Made by a program: the position numbers and the translations under genes. The notes beneath the pieces are model-generated. The model made no database searches. It saw nothing but the letters and a program-made list of their open reading frames with translations, and was not told where the DNA came from. Shown here one piece after another: positions 43,337 through 57,269 of a stretch of 64,000 nucleotides of DNA. Within the stretch, counting starts at the first letter, position 1, and the number at the start of each line of letters is the position of its first letter. The stretch spans positions 18,192,001-18,256,000 of the forward strand of contig NW_026947486.1 of the NCBI RefSeq assembly GCF_034190915.1, in the 5' to 3' direction. Origin of the DNA: Cavia porcellus. Lineage: Eukaryota; Chordata; Mammalia; Rodentia; Caviidae.

Positions 43337-43424
43337 GGAGAACTGTCTTGTTTTTAACTTAATTGCTGAAGAAAAATTACAAATGTTAATAACAAAAACT
43401 ACTGGGGATTTGCCATGAAGCAGT

Positions 43425-43525
43425 CACTATGACAAGCATTTAACAATCTCATTTAGTCATCACAGAACTCTGTAAAGCTAGTACTTTCATTTCCCTCAAT
43501 TTAGGAATGAGATAACAGGCTACTC
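43425..43525 (-). repeat. MIR SINE fragment
   Basis: CATTTAACAATCTCATTTAG, TCATCACAGAACTCTGTAAA and GAATGAGATAAC resemble MIR 3' antisense text; diverged. Confidence 0.5.
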
Positions 43526-44578
43526 TATGCTACGGTGCTAAAATTCCCAAAATCTCAGTGACTGAACACAAGAAATGTGTTCGTCACTCATATCACATGT
43601 CCAACATGAGTCATCACAGGTCTCTGTCCACATCAGGCACTCAGAGACCCAAGACTAATGGGGGTTAGTCTCAAGGAACACAATCCAGCTTGCCTATCCA
43701 GAAGATGTGATCCTAGGACTCTAGGATGTTAGGTCTCTACCAATAAGGGTAGATTCTGGCAGGAAACAGCACCCTCCAACATAAAAATTGGAGGAGAGTT
43801 TTATAAATAAGTTATTTTATAAAAATGTTGGCAAGGAACAAGGAAACTCAAAGGGAGAAGACAATATATGAAGCTGGAGACAGGGAGCTTCGGTATCATC
43901 CCTAGGCCTGAGGGTTCCAGGGGAAGGAGTGGTTACCAGAACCTGGACTTGTAGGCCGAGGGTCATCTGACAGGAGTTGTGAACTTTGATAAAGGGACCT
44001 GCTTAACCTGCATGGCTCCTGCATCTCTGTCCTCCTCCCAGTACCACTCTTCTATGGATACCTCCAGTGGGAAGTCACAAGACAAAACAATCTTTAGCAT
44101 ATTCCATACAAGTCAGCCTCCTGAGGCCAAGAGATGGTAGAGAAGTGTGGTTAGTAAATCTGGAGAGGCAAACAGAAGCCATCCAACAGAGCCATGAACT
44201 GGCTAGGACAACTCGGCACACAACAAAATTCAAATGTGGTAAACTGAAGGATTGGGCTACATCTTTTCCAAAAGCCCTTTGACTTTAAACATGGTTTGTC
44301 TAAAATACTACCGTTATCAATAGTAAAAACAGTGCATAATCAACTCTTTGATCCATGACAATAAAGCACAGCATGCATAATAACAACAGATATTCACATA
44401 GAACTGGTCTGAATTTTAACTTCTCATTTTCCCTACATGACTACATAAAGTGGATTAGAAACTCTGTAATGACTTTGCTAAGCAAGTCTTTTCCTGACCA
44501 CAAGATGGAACATGGTGCTGACAACTGGAAGAGGATGATGTGGGGAAGATAGACTGGGTAAATGGCTTAGGAAGAACT

Positions 44579-44944
44579 TGTTATGGTTTGGGTCTAACGT
44601 GAATGTCTAAAAGATCCATATACAAATGCTTGATCCCCAGGGTGGTGTTACTGGGAGATGCTGTGTACCTTTAAGAGGTGCAGCCTCTTGTGGAAGATCT
44701 TCAGGTCAAGGGGACAGTAGAATACTGGCCTCTCAGTCTTTAAGCTCCTGGCTTCAGCTATATTGACTGCTCAGATATGTGCTTCTACCACTGACATCCA
44801 GCACCCTCACCAGAGGCGCAAGTCAATGGGGCCACCTGATCTTGAACATAAACCTTCAAAAGTGTAAGTTGGGTGATCTATTTCTCCTTATTAAGTTAGT
44901 TTCCCTGGGTATTTCACTGTAGAAATGCAAAGCAGATTAATACA
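44579..44944 (+). mobile_element. MaLR-type LTR
   Basis: It begins TGTTATGGTTTGGGTCTAAC and ends GCAAAGCAGATTAATACA, with TG...CA ends typical of MST/THE/MLT-type LTRs, plus AAGTTAGTTTCCCTGGGTAT before the end. About 366 bp, solo, no internal coding part. The flanking five-base repeats no longer match. Confidence 0.65.
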
Positions 44945-46295
44945 GGTCTAAACCCCTCTTGAAATGAAAAGAACAGCATCTCAATAGCTATTTCCAAGTA
45001 GACATGATCTGGTAAGTCACAAGGTAATTAACTGACCAGTCTACTGGTATAGGTATGTTTTTAAAAGTAAGAAAACATCACAGGATAGTAAGTCTAAAAA
45101 GGAGAAAAATTAAGAATTCAAATTTGTTTGTTCAACTAACTTTTCTTAAATACATCACCTGTGTACCAAAGAGTGCTTAGCACCCATGAACATTAAGTAT
45201 AAAGCATCATTGTGTATAAAACAGACTTGAAGAGTAATAGAAGATCACTGAGAGACTATGGGAAGAATGACTAGGTGGGTGGCATGCTGGAGCCATGTCT
45301 CAAAAGATGTGCAAAGGAATAACCACCCTGGCAATGCAACTTACGGACTGGTCTTGAGCAATACAGATCACAGACTTAGAAACCTGGAAGGCTGACTGAC
45401 TGCTGGAGTATAAAATGAAAGAATTAAAAATTTCCAAATCCATTTTGTTATGGCTTGCAGGAAGGAAGAGCATTCATCTTTCTGGGAGCTGCCTATGAAT
45501 ACATGGAATCATATATTTTGCTTTCTTAACCATGGATCTATCTAAAACAACACTTCACACTTCACAAAGATGACACATAGCACCCATGACAGCCACTGAA
45601 TGAACAGAGATTCTGATCATAGGGAAGCATTTACCGTCCCACGCCTGTGATGTCACCTTCACTGTGAAAACCAAAGACAGGTGCCTTGATCTGTGCCTAC
45701 AGTATAATCAAGAACAAGAACCTCTTATTCTTTTATGTCAGGTAATATAATCTCATATCCCAATATAGGAAATTTGTTTTATACACTAAACACAAGAAGC
45801 CAATTTGGTTCTTTAAAATCCAGCCCTACAGTGTCAGATCATGCTAACATTGCCATTTGCTGAACATCTACCCCACAAAAAGCCATGATGTTTGATTATG
45901 TATGTGAAGACCACTGATTACTATACCTCTAATCACCTTTCCCCATGCCTTGGACAGACCATGCTGCTTCTTTATCCCATAAATATCCACAGCTCTACCC
46001 TTAGAGGAGTGGATTTGAGAATTGAGTCACAATATCTTTGCACAGCTGTCTGGTGAATAAACTCCTTTCTATTTGCAAAACTTGTATCAGGGATTAGAAT
46101 ATTATGCAGAAAGCAAAATGGGCCTCATTCAATAACATCATTTAACTATGCAGCAAAAGTTTAATCTCCTTTATGGCTCATGTTTATGAACAATGAATTT
46201 TTAGGTTAGTAAAACACTTTTAATTTATAAAAACATTTTATATTTCAGAAAGATTTCTATTAGAAAATAAAGATTTCCATTAGAAAACAAACTTA

Positions 46296-46407
46296 GGGGC
46301 TGAGGGTTTAGCTCAGCAGCATAAGCGCCGCCTTGAAAGCAGGTAGTCGTCAGTTTGATCCCTGGTACTGATAAAAAGGAAAAAGACAAAAAAAAAAAAA
46401 ACCAGAA
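46296..46407 (+). mobile_element. ID SINE with target-site duplication
   Basis: GGGGCTGAGGGTTTAGCTCA, GCAGCATAAGCGCCGCCTTG, GTCAGTTTGATCCCTGGTAC, then an A-rich tail. AAAACAAACTTA flanks both sides (46284-46295 and 46411-46422). It is full length and young. Confidence 0.93.
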
Positions 46408-46959
46408 AGAAAAACAAACTTAATGTCCTGATTTCTACTGTTTAAACTTTGAATTTTCAAGAAAGAACTTTCATTTACACAAGACCTTTACTGTGTCACT
46501 CTTCACAGGCCAAATAAAAATGAGGTGGAATGGTAATGCCTTCCAGTATTTTCTACCACAGCATAGACACATTAAAGGGAAGTAGACAACCACAAAGATA
46601 ATATGAAAAAATAATCCTTTGCATGCAATTAAATGAGGCAACACTGATAGCTCAGAAAACAGTATCAGTAATCTGTCACATTAACCTCTCTTTACTAGAG
46701 TAAGATATATGAGCAAAAAGCAAGTAATAAAGTTATAGACAAATATAATTAATAATATATTTTTACAAAAACTAAACACCTTTCTAAAACTTATGAAGAA
46801 TTTATTTCTCAACAGATACACATCTGCAGGTAGTCACCAAGAGCACAATATTAAAATTAAAAAGCTACTTTTTGGAATATTCTTTGGAAATATGCTTAAG
46901 TGATGATCCAATATTTTTGGAAAAAACATGAAAACACACCTCTCCTTCTATCAGACGTG

Positions 46960-47165
46960 CAGAGGCCAGTACAGCAAGCAAATGCTATGCCCAGTACTTT
47001 GCATGTTTTGTTTCATTTAATCACCACAGCAGCCTAAGCAAACAAGAACCATTACTCCTGCTATATAGATGAGGGAACTAGTGGCAAGGGGAAATGTGGG
47101 CCCAAGCCATTTGATCAGTGACTGGCACAGCTATAATTCAACCTCACAACTGCGACTCAGTCTCA
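46960..47165 (-). repeat. MIR SINE fossil
   Basis: TGCCCAGTACTTTGCATGTT, TTTAATCACCACAGCAGCCT, CTATATAGATGAGGGAACTA, CACAGCTATAATTCAACC: antisense MIR. Confidence 0.78.
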
Positions 47166-47344
47166 GTTTCTTTTCACAAATGAGCGTGCCTCAACCAGTC
47201 ACATTCTCAATACTAGTTTATTTAGGATATTTATGATAACCAATGAGGTAAGAAAGATCCATGGTTTTTGGAACATTGGGATTCTTCAGAACACAAAACT
47301 ATCTAGAGTGGTACAACCAAGGTGAGAGGCTGCTCACTTCCTCC

Positions 47345-48779
47345 ACCATTTTGTGCTAATTTAAAATCTATCTACTGCAATGAAAATTAATGACTGCTCC
47401 TCAGGATATAAAATCAATACATAAAACAAATAATTTTTCTATACACCAAAAGTGAAGCAACTGACAAATAAATCAATGAAACAATTACATTCACAACATT
47501 TTTAAAAATATCTAGGAATCAACCTAACCAAGGAGGTGAAAGCCTTCTTTAAAAATCTCTATAGACAACTGAAGAAGACAGTAAAAGATGAATAGACCTC
47601 CCATGTCCTTGATTTTGTAGAATTAATACTGTTAAAATGGCCATTTTACAGAAAGTGATCTACAAATTCAATGCAATTCTTATCAAAATTACAATGACAA
47701 TTTTCACAAAATTTATATGGGAACATAAAAAAACCCAGAATAGCTAAGACAGTCCTAAGCAAAAATAGCATGATATTTGTACAAAGATAGATACATGAAT
47801 CAATGGAAAAGAACAGAGGATGCAAAAATAAACCAAACCAAACCAACCAAAACAAAACAAAACCAAAAAACCCCACCCTGCAATGGTTGTCTGATTTTTG
47901 ACAAAAGAGCTAAAAACATAAAAAAGAGACTGCCTCTTTAACAAACAGTGCTAGGAAAACTGGGCTCCATATGTAGAAGAATGATGCTGGATCTCTCTCT
48001 TATCCTGTACATAAATCAATGCAAAATGGATCAGAAACCTAGCTATAAATCCTGAAACTTTGAAACTGCTATAGGAAAACAAGGGACACTTAAGGCCATA
48101 AGCACAGGCAATGACTTTCTGAACAGGACACATATAGCACAGGAAATAGCAGAAAGAATCAATAGACGGGACTACATCTAATTAAAAAGTTCCTGAACAA
48201 TAAAGGAAACAACTAAGAGAATGAAAATGCAGCCTACAGAACGAAAGAAAATCTTTGCCAATTACTCTTCTAACAGAGTATTATTTAGAATATATAAAGA
48301 ACACAAGAAACTAATACCAAAAAAAATCACATAGCCCCCAAAAAATAAATAGGTAAATGAACTGAATGGACTTCTCAAAATAAAAAGTACAAATGACAAA
48401 TAAATATATGAAAAAATGTTCAACATCTTTAGCCATTAGGAAAATGCAACCCAAAACTATACTGAGATTCCATTGCACACCAAACAGAATGGCTACCATA
48501 TAGAATACAAAAAATAGCCAATGCTGGTGAAGATTCAGGGAAAAGGAACCCTTCTACACTGCTGGTGGGTATGTAAATTAGTAGAGCCACTATGGAGATA
48601 AGTATGGATGTTCTTTAAGAAACTAAAAATGGAACTACTGTATGACCTTTGGTATACACCTGAAACAATTCAAGTCAGCATACCATAGGATACCTGCATA
48701 TCTATGTCTATTGTGGCATACTTCACAATGGCCCAGATACGGAAAGGTGTCAATCAACAGATGAATGGATTAAAAAGTA

Positions 48780-48810
<31 letters not shown>

Positions 48811-49165
48811 TATTATTTAGTGTAACGAATTAAGTCATTTGCAGAAAATGGAAGGAAATGTAAATCATCATGTTAAGCAAGATAAGCCAGACTCAGAAAG
48901 ACAAGTATTATATATTTTCCCTAACATGTGGAAACTAAAAAAATGACATGAAGTAGAAAGGAGACTATCATTAGACAAGAGAAAGGAAGTAAGGGGTGGG
49001 ATGTAAGGGAAGGTAAAGGGGAGACAGAAAAGAGCTATTAATATCTTTAAGATATCATGATGTTGACATAAATTTATTGAGGTAAAAGGCATCCACTACA
49101 CTCCATTAAGTGAAATAGTGGTACAAAACAATTGGTACTGTCAATTTTTTTTATTTTTAAAAATA
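47345..49165 (+). mobile_element. L1 LINE fragment (ORF2 end and 3' UTR)
   Basis: Old L1M-style text: AATATCTAGGAATCAACCTA (about 47505), TTACAATGACAATTTTCACA, GGCAATGACTTTCTGAACAG, then the 3' UTR (GTATGTAAATTAGTAGAGCC, CACAATGGCCCAGATACGGA, AGCAAGATAAGCCAGACTCA). It is 5'-truncated and contains a (TA)n tract at 48781-48807. Confidence 0.87.
48781..48807. repeat. (TA)n microsatellite in L1
   Basis: About 13 TA units at the point where L1 3' UTRs usually have a short TATATA motif, so probably an expansion of it. Confidence 0.95.
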
Positions 49166-49737
49166 AAGAACATATAGAGATAACAAAAAGTCATCTAGAA
49201 TGGTTTGCTTAACTATTTTAATCTATTTCTGGGAGTGAGATGCTGAGTACATTTTTCTTTTTGTAGAAGAGTATTATTTGGCTGGTGATATTATAAAATG
49301 TTTCTAAGTAGAGGAAATTAAGAATTGCTATGTGAAGTGATAGATATGTCAATTAGCTTAATTATAGTAATCATTTCATAACATACATAGATCTCAAAAC
49401 ATGTTGTGTATGCTAAATATATGATTTTATCTGTTATTTACACTCAAAAAAATATTTTACAAAGCAAATAAAAAAGACTGAAAGTGGCTCAGAAATATAA
49501 AGAAAAGAATAGAAATGATTAATATAAAAGTCCAGGGTGAAGTAGTAAAGTACAGCTGAGAAACAATTTGAGGTTGTTCTTTCATTCTTCCTGGTAAAAA
49601 CATGGTTATTCGTTGTTATTATTTTATACATTTTTTTTCCATATACCCTTCCATATGTACTTCATTTCACAGTAAATTTTTTTTTAAATAAATTTCATAA
49701 AATCGGGAAAAAATTAAGGACTGCTTTGAAATTTTTA

Positions 49738-49920
<183 letters not shown>

Positions 49921-50493
49921 TTATGTGTAGAAAAAATGTGCAAACATGCAAGAAGACAAGCTGCATGCTTTAAAAGACATTTATGAAAGCAATAGCTAAT
50001 AAGCATGATCTTCAGTTAGCAACAAAATGAAGGCAGCTTAAGCAACTGGGTAATAGAGGAGAAGGAAAATGATAGAACCTGACATAATATGCAATAAATT
50101 GCTACAAAACTCATAGATTCTAAGATGCTATATCTATAGTCATACAAAGGAATGGGCTATACAAAGCTGGAAGGGAAAATGAGTTGATCACAAAGATTCA
50201 ACCTGTTACTGTCTACTCTACCCAGAATTATTGCAAGGAATGGAAAAGAGGCAAAACTCTGTCCTATTAACATATCAGCATCCCTACTGACACAGCTGGC
50301 CATTTGCTCTACATGGGTCAGGTAGGCCAGCAGCAATCCTCTTTGTGTTGGGCAGAACATAGTCTAATGGGGACAGCAAAGTTCAATTTTTGAGCTCCAC
50401 TGAATCCCTACATGATACCTAAATTGGGAATAGAAAGGAGTATTTTTAAAAGGCCTAGTATGTGAAAGAAAAGGTCTAATATGTGTTACAAGG

Positions 50494-50516
50494 GTGTGTG
50501 TGTGTGAGTGTGTGTG

Positions 50517-50550
<34 letters not shown>
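50494..50550. repeat. (GT)n microsatellite, interrupted
   Basis: A GT array broken by GAGTGTGTGTGAGAG. The minus-strand open frame over it is only a Thr-His repeat artefact. Confidence 0.95.
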
Positions 50551-50551
<1 letters not shown>

Positions 50552-51959
50552 TGATACAGCACCTGCAGGGGTTAAGGAAGTAAAAATAACCATGACTCAC
50601 TGTATTCTACAGCTTTTACTGTAATAGTGAGATTTGTGATGGATGCTTAGAACAGCAGATGGGCCAAGCTAGAAGTGAAAAGATGTAGTACTTGCAAAAT
50701 GGAATCTTCAAGAGAAGAAATAGTTACAACTTAGTGGTTGCCTAGTATGGTTAAGTACTGTTCCAAACACTTACCGTGTACTTAAATTTCAGTCCATATC
50801 CATGCAGTGGCACAAATTTGATTTGCCTTTTCTTGCTCACCAATGATTCTTTTATATACCTTTTAAACATTTCCTCAAACTAGATCCTTCTCTCTATTTC
50901 CCTCTACTACAATCTTAGACCTGGGTAATAGAGTTTTTTGGCAGCCTTTTCCTCATCTTGCTTCCTAGTCATTAATGCCAGTTACATAACCTGTGGTTCA
51001 TCAATGGTTTGTCATTTCTTAAAGGATAAACTCCAAGCCCCTCCTTTCTTGAAAAAAAAAATAAAAGCCTCCTGCCTAGTTTCCACCTATTTTTTTAAAA
51101 AATTAACTAACATCCTTACTATACTCAGGAATAATGTCCATTTTCTGTTCCAAGATCCTATCCAGGTACCACATTTAGTCATCAAATCTCTCCAGTATCC
51201 TCTCGCTTGTGACACTTTCTTAGACATTGCCTATTGCTGATGACCTTGGCAGCTTTGAGGAATACTAGGCATGTATTTTGTCCTTCATTTGGAATTCATC
51301 TGAGTTTTTCTCATGGTTAGACTGAAGTGATATACTTTTGGGTGGAAGACCAGGGCACACACTATCAACATCATTTATCACTACCGATACTGATATCTTG
51401 ATTACCTCATTCAACTAATATTTTCCAGATTTCTCCACTTAAAGGCTATTCTTTTCCCCCTCTTTTCTGTACCATACTCTTGAGAATAAGTCATTAGGCA
51501 CAGCCCATCCTCAAAGCAAAGTTGGAGTGAGATATTAGAATGGGGAGACTAAGTTATGTTTCCTTGAAGGAATGCATCCATAAAAATTATTTAGAATTTG
51601 GCACAGGAAATATCTTCTCTCCCATTCATTTACTCATCCAATTATTTATTTTACTCTTTGGATGATAATGTAATACAAACATAATGTTATTAATTTTTCA
51701 GTTCTTTAGCTACTGGGGAGTATGGCCATTAAGGAACTTTAAGGTTGGCCCTTGTGTCCCTTTGACATCCTCTTCATCCTTGTGCTTGCATGTCTTTTGA
51801 GCACTTACTTTGTGGCATTAAAAAAAGAATTTTCATGTCTATTTCCTTTCCCCACCTTAGAATAAACCATTTCTGCAAGTGACTCTGGTTCCTTTTATTG
51901 GAGAATGCTAACAAAAGCCAGATCTGAGAACTGGAAGTAATTGTATTTCATTTTAATCT

Positions 51960-52252
51960 TCTATTTTTTCAAAAATTTATGTTTATTAGTACATATTTTT
52001 AGTACATAATGATTACATTCTTCATGGAAAATTGATACACATGCATACACATATTAATTTCCTTTTTACTTCCCCTTGCCTTCCCACCCCTCTCCTCCTC
52101 CATCTCTAAATTTCCTTCCCATTCATAGAAAATCTATCTTCCTATTTTGTATTATTTATCTTTTATTTTGCTCTTTCAGTTATTTGTACTTTGGGTATCT
52201 CCTGTAAGAGGAACTATATTATATTTGTGTTTATGTGTCTGATTCATTTTGG
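51960..52252 (-). mobile_element. LINE 3' end, antisense
   Basis: TTTATTAGTACATATTTTTA, then a C/T-rich block, GTTATTTGTACTTTGGGTAT and GTGTTTATGTGTCTGATTCA form the complement of an L1 3' UTR. 28718-28800 shares the TTATTAGTACATATTTTT start. Confidence 0.55.
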
Positions 52253-52255
52253 AAT

Positions 52256-52335
52256 TCAGCTTAATTTTAATCTTAATTTTAATGTAATGGCTACATGTGG
52301 CTAACAACTACCATACAGGATAGCACAGCTCTCAA
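52256..52335 (+). repeat. MER5A 3' half
   Basis: TTAATTTTAATCTTAATTTT, AATGGCTACATGTGGCTAAC and ACCATACAGGATAGCACAGC. Confidence 0.75.
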
Positions 52336-52443
52336 CCCTAACTGCCATCATCTCAAACTCTAAATACTGGATTCTGTGCACCCATATGGATCTCATCCCT
52401 TTAGAAAGTGTTTTAATTTGATTATAAAAGAAAGATTACCTTA

Positions 52444-52554
<111 letters not shown>

Positions 52555-52749
52555 TTACACTGTGATTTTTGACAGCAAGCATAAAACACACATAAGTAAT
52601 TATAATGAAAGTTACTCCTGATTAATGCCATTTAGCCTTAAATACCATGGTTTTAAAACATTCTCTGTGCTGCTACTCACTGATCAAGCAGGCAAGGGCT
52701 TGGTAAATTTTCAGAAAAAGCTACTGTGGTTGATATTAAATTAAACTGA

Positions 52750-52825
52750 GAAAGATGGGGTGAGGAGGGCAAGGAGAGAGGGTAGGAGAATGAAGGAGGG
52801 AGGGAGAGGGAGAGAAACAGAGCAC
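52750..52825 (+). repeat. GA-rich low-complexity tract
   Basis: Purine-only runs such as GAAGGAGGGAGGGAGAGGGA; no conserved unit. Confidence 0.85.
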
Positions 52826-54297
52826 TAAGCACTCTAAAAAGCTAATTATATTGATAGATTTAACCCAAATCATTTTTTACTCTATAACCCAGCTAGTCAC
52901 TTCCAGCTCTGGTGGTATTTTCAGAGAACATTATAGATAGAAGTGAGAAATTCTCATCCAAGGAGATTTCTGTTTGACTTGATTTGACAGCAGAAAATAG
53001 AGCCCTAAATATCTGCTCATGGGGTTTGAACTTTCCTTTTATTAGTCTGGATTAATCTTTGGAGCCTGGGAAACAGGAACAATAGAGGTGGAAGAGAAAT
53101 GAGAATAGGTAGTTTCATTTAAGATGGACATGTTTATATAGAAAGAAACTCATACCAATATAAAATCTAGCTATTACTCAGAAACAGGAGGCAAAACTAT
53201 AATCTTTTCAGTATTTCTGCACATTGGTTATCTTAAAAATATAAACACACACATGCACACACAGAGGACATACTTTTTAGAAGTCTTCAAGCCTGTGAGA
53301 TACTGTGATTGTAGGAAAAGTTATACTTTCCTTGAAATCCTAAACCATGGTTCTTACTTCTCAAGGCACTATCTGTTCTCATTCAACAATCAGAATTATT
53401 TAACAAAAAAAGACAAAAAAGTATCCCAACCATCCTAATTTAACAAAGGCCAGAAATATTTTACCTAAAATATTTCAATAAACAGTAGGGCCCCAGTGTG
53501 CCAGCTGAGTAATATCAGAGAAAGACAAGGCACAGGAAGAAGAACCCAGTATGCACCACGCAACCACCACAAAACAAAATAAGACAAAGGCATCTTCTGG
53601 CCTGCATCACAGATGGAGAGCTAGAGCTCTCAGCTTCAGCCTTTCTTGACCCTGCCCCAGTCCGAGGCTGCTAAGAAGGTGTCAAGGAATGGCCAATGCC
53701 CTAAATCGTCTGCCAAGAAAAAATACTTCAAGACCTTGCCCAGTCACCAAATGAGGGTGCTGCCTAAACAGATTATGGACACATTATGTTTGACTTGTAA
53801 ATCATGGTCTTCAGTCTTTTTTAAGACAATGCATTTATACACTAATATTTTATAAAAAGATAATTATGTTTCAATAAGTCAACAACTGTAAACCCACTTC
53901 TCTTTTAAAAAATCTATTAAGGACTTATAAATCATAGAGTGCTAATAGTGCATCGAGGACAAAACACAAGACCAATGACACTCATATGAAGTATCCAGAA
54001 ACAAATTTCAACCCCAGATATGCTTCTCTTACCATTTAGCTTGCTTTTGGGTAACTATTCCTATGATTAGTATGAATATATATTAAAGTAAATTCATATT
54101 CATGATACTAGCCAAAGTACAAAATTAGAAATGTAAATATACTACCAAAAATACATTCATAATATATTCTAGAATCACAAGCACATAAATTACCCATTCC
54201 CCCTTTCATATCTGCAGATATGAACTAAAATTTTACTGTAGCTTGAAGAGATATACCATTTATTTGTATATTACATCTAGTACTTAAATGTGTACTT

Positions 54298-54500
54298 CAT
54301 AGTTCACAAAGTACTTTCATATATATTAGCCCATCCAATTCTCATAATGCTTCCGGTATGAAGCTGTTGTTTGTACCATCTTACTCAAGAGAAATCTAAG
54401 ACTCAAAAGGATGACATGAGTTGCCTGAAGTCATATACCCATCAAAACACAGCTCCAGAACTGGAAAGCCAGTCTCTAGATCCCAGTGCACTGCTATCGT
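54298..54500 (-). repeat. MIR SINE fossil
   Basis: AAAGTACTTTCATATATATT, CATCCAATTCTCATAATGCT, GACATGAGTTGCCTGAAGTC and AGCTCCAGAACTGGAAAGCC are antisense MIR text. Confidence 0.65.
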
Positions 54501-54569
54501 GCTGCATAAGTTTGCCTGCTGTCCAGTTTAATCCCTACCATTTCCCTTTCTGCATGAAAGGACGGGAGG

Positions 54570-54670
54570 GTCTCGGGATTTAGCTCAGCAGCACAAGCGC
54601 TTGCCCGGCAAGTGCAAGCTCATGAGTTCCATCCCCAGTACCAAAAACAAAAACAAAAAAAAGAAAGAAA
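54570..54670 (+). mobile_element. ID SINE with target-site duplication
   Basis: TCTCGGGATTTAGCTCAGCA, CAAGCGCTTGCCCGGCAAGT, GCTCATGAGTTCCATCCCCA and an A-rich tail. The flanks GAAAGGACGGGAGG (54556-54569) and GAAAGGACAGGAGG (54671-54684) differ at one base. Its anticodon arm differs from the IDs at 46296 and 58898, so it is a different subfamily. Confidence 0.92.
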
Positions 54671-57269
54671 GAAAGGACAGGAGGTGTCAACAAAATGCTA
54701 GATCTATCATTCTATGCTTATTTGGCTACAAAACAGCCATGACTGGTCAGAGTCTCCCCTACTCATTACTCTGAAGTACGGAACGAAAGGAAGAGACAAA
54801 AGATGGTGGCATGACCCAGTAAAGCCTTCAGGAATCTATACCTATGACAGACCAGATCAAGTAAGATTTACTTTCAGTAAAAATCCCTTCCATATTCTGA
54901 TTCCTACCATACCACTATAAGCCTTACATTTGTACTCCTTGGAACGTCCTATCCTCTCCCTTTTCTCACTGATAAGTGTTCACACGTTAGTGTTTATGTG
55001 TGTTTAGTGGGAAAGTTCGCCAAAAATGAAGTCTTCTCTAGATGAATTATTCCCCAGCCAATGCCCTGTATGCAAACTAGTGGTAGCACAAAACCAAAGC
55101 TAATTCCAATGATAACTATTTCTAATCAGGAAAGGCCTGTGTCTGCACTGAGGACTAAGTGCACATAGGTCAAATGTTCTGCATGTACCTGTTTACACAC
55201 TATCAATTAAGTAGTGAAATATCACACATTCAACTGACAAAATGTTTAGTTAGAGATGGCAACCACAGTAAAAACCAACTATTTCAGTGCTTTTATAAAT
55301 ACTATTTAAAAAAGAAAAAGACTAATAATTAATAACCCAAAAGACCAGCATGTGAAGAACAGCTTAAATTGGGAACTAGAAAAGCCTGTTACTTGTTTTT
55401 GTTTTAAGAAAATAGGACTGATGAAGGAAAGATTGTGTAAATATGATGTTTTTCAGCCATTAAAGTGGCTTTCAGAACCATAATTTGGTTTCATTTAGAG
55501 CAATTAAGACTTTGATTATACATTGAGATTAGGTTGTTTAAAATACCAAATTGTTCATCATTAATTGCGGTCTGAAAAAGAATTTCAAGTTCTCCATTTA
55601 GGTAAATAAATAACTTTATTTAGACTCATAATAATCATCTTCTTAACATGTCAACGATTGACAAACAGGTTCAGATGATTTGGGCAACTCCATAGGCAAG
55701 TCAGGTAAATGGTACCGTTTATTTGTAAAAACACCTTAAGTCCAGACTGTGAAGTGGTGGTCCCTGGAGTCAGAGAAGGTATAACCTTGACTCAGTCGCA
55801 CACCATCTACATAACCTTACACCATTAATATAAGTTGGTTTCATCATTAATGAAATATAGGACACTCATTATAAGAAATTGTACACGTGTGCAATGAACT
55901 GGTGTGCAAAACTGCACAATCTCCTACTCCAAAATATCCATTATGGAGAAAGGATTTATTGCATTCCTCTATCAGTGACGTTCCACCCTGCAGATAATGG
56001 AGTAAGGAGGGGTCACTTGGATATGAAAATGGAAACTGGTTTGACCTATTACACAGTAGGGGATCATTCTTGCTCCTCTAACTTCTATACTGTGAGCAAA
56101 AGAGGCAGCCTTTGGCAGCCTCAATGATTTCTAAGATCTCTCCACTTCAGCCTCCATATCTATGACTGTGACCAACCTGATTGCTAAAGGACATCTGTCC
56201 TCAACTGATGAAGTGGGTTTTACAGAGCCCCATTACTAAGATGTAAGTTACATACTCTAACATAGGCTTACCAGGGGTATTGGATCATGAATCACAAGGT
56301 AACAGCTTGTGTCTGTCTCAAATACACTGGAAACCTGAAGAAGCAGCAGTATGAGCTAATAGCCAAACACCATCACTTTCTTAAGAGTTTATGTGAGGAT
56401 TAGAAAGAATGTATATAAAACAGAAATAAGTTAGTATATATAAAGTTCCTATACATAACTGATGCTCTATATACTGTACTGATGTTGGTTGGAAATAGTT
56501 TTAAAACTCTGAAAACTGGAACTTCCAGGAGAACATGGCAGATAGATAGCAGCAGCTATGGAGGCTCTCTGAGATACTCCACTTAGAATCCAGGAATGGG
56601 GCAGTGCGAGGAGTCCTAGGCAAGGGGAGATATACCCTGCCGACCCAGGAATGAACTAAGCTAAGAGAAACCAAATGGAAATGTAATCCTGGTGCTATAA
56701 CAGGAAAAAATAAAATCTCAGCGTGGAAGCTAGAAACCGCACCATTGGAAGCCACGATTTGAATTTCCTGCTGCCACTGCTGCGTTCAAATAAGCACAGC
56801 AGGGAGAGAGACGCGTGAAAACTCTGAGAGTGGGAATCGGTGAACGGAGTTGAGAATGGGAATGGCGGGGAGCCCTGCATTAACCTGCAGTGTGTGAGCA
56901 GAACAGGGACCCTTCCATAGAGTAGGAGGCTTCAGCAAAGGACATACTGGGACCAGGCAGACTTGCTGGAACAGGACACTGCAGTAACTTTAGTTGCATA
57001 TTCCCCTCTCAAGCGGGATTGGTGGGGAGCGCCTGACCTGGGTGACGCCGCTAAGACCCAGTAGGCTAGCCCAAACCAGGTCCCAGCACCTGGAGGTACA
57101 CCCTAGCAGTGAAGCCTTCAGTAGGTTGACCTGGAGGGGCGGGCCCAGCAAAGGCTGCCCAGGTCTGTGTCTCCCTAGTACACTGCAGTGGGTGGGAACA
57201 CCTAGCCGGCGCAATTCAAACAAACTGTAACAGACAAAGAAAGAAAGTGGGCCTCCTATATACGCTTGC

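Noticed and set aside
50364..50600. Thr-His repeat protein on the minus strand
   Set aside because: Translation of a (GT)n microsatellite.
53646..53855. Lys-rich 69-codon open frame as a processed pseudogene
   Set aside because: I could not match it to any protein and there is no poly-A or target duplication.
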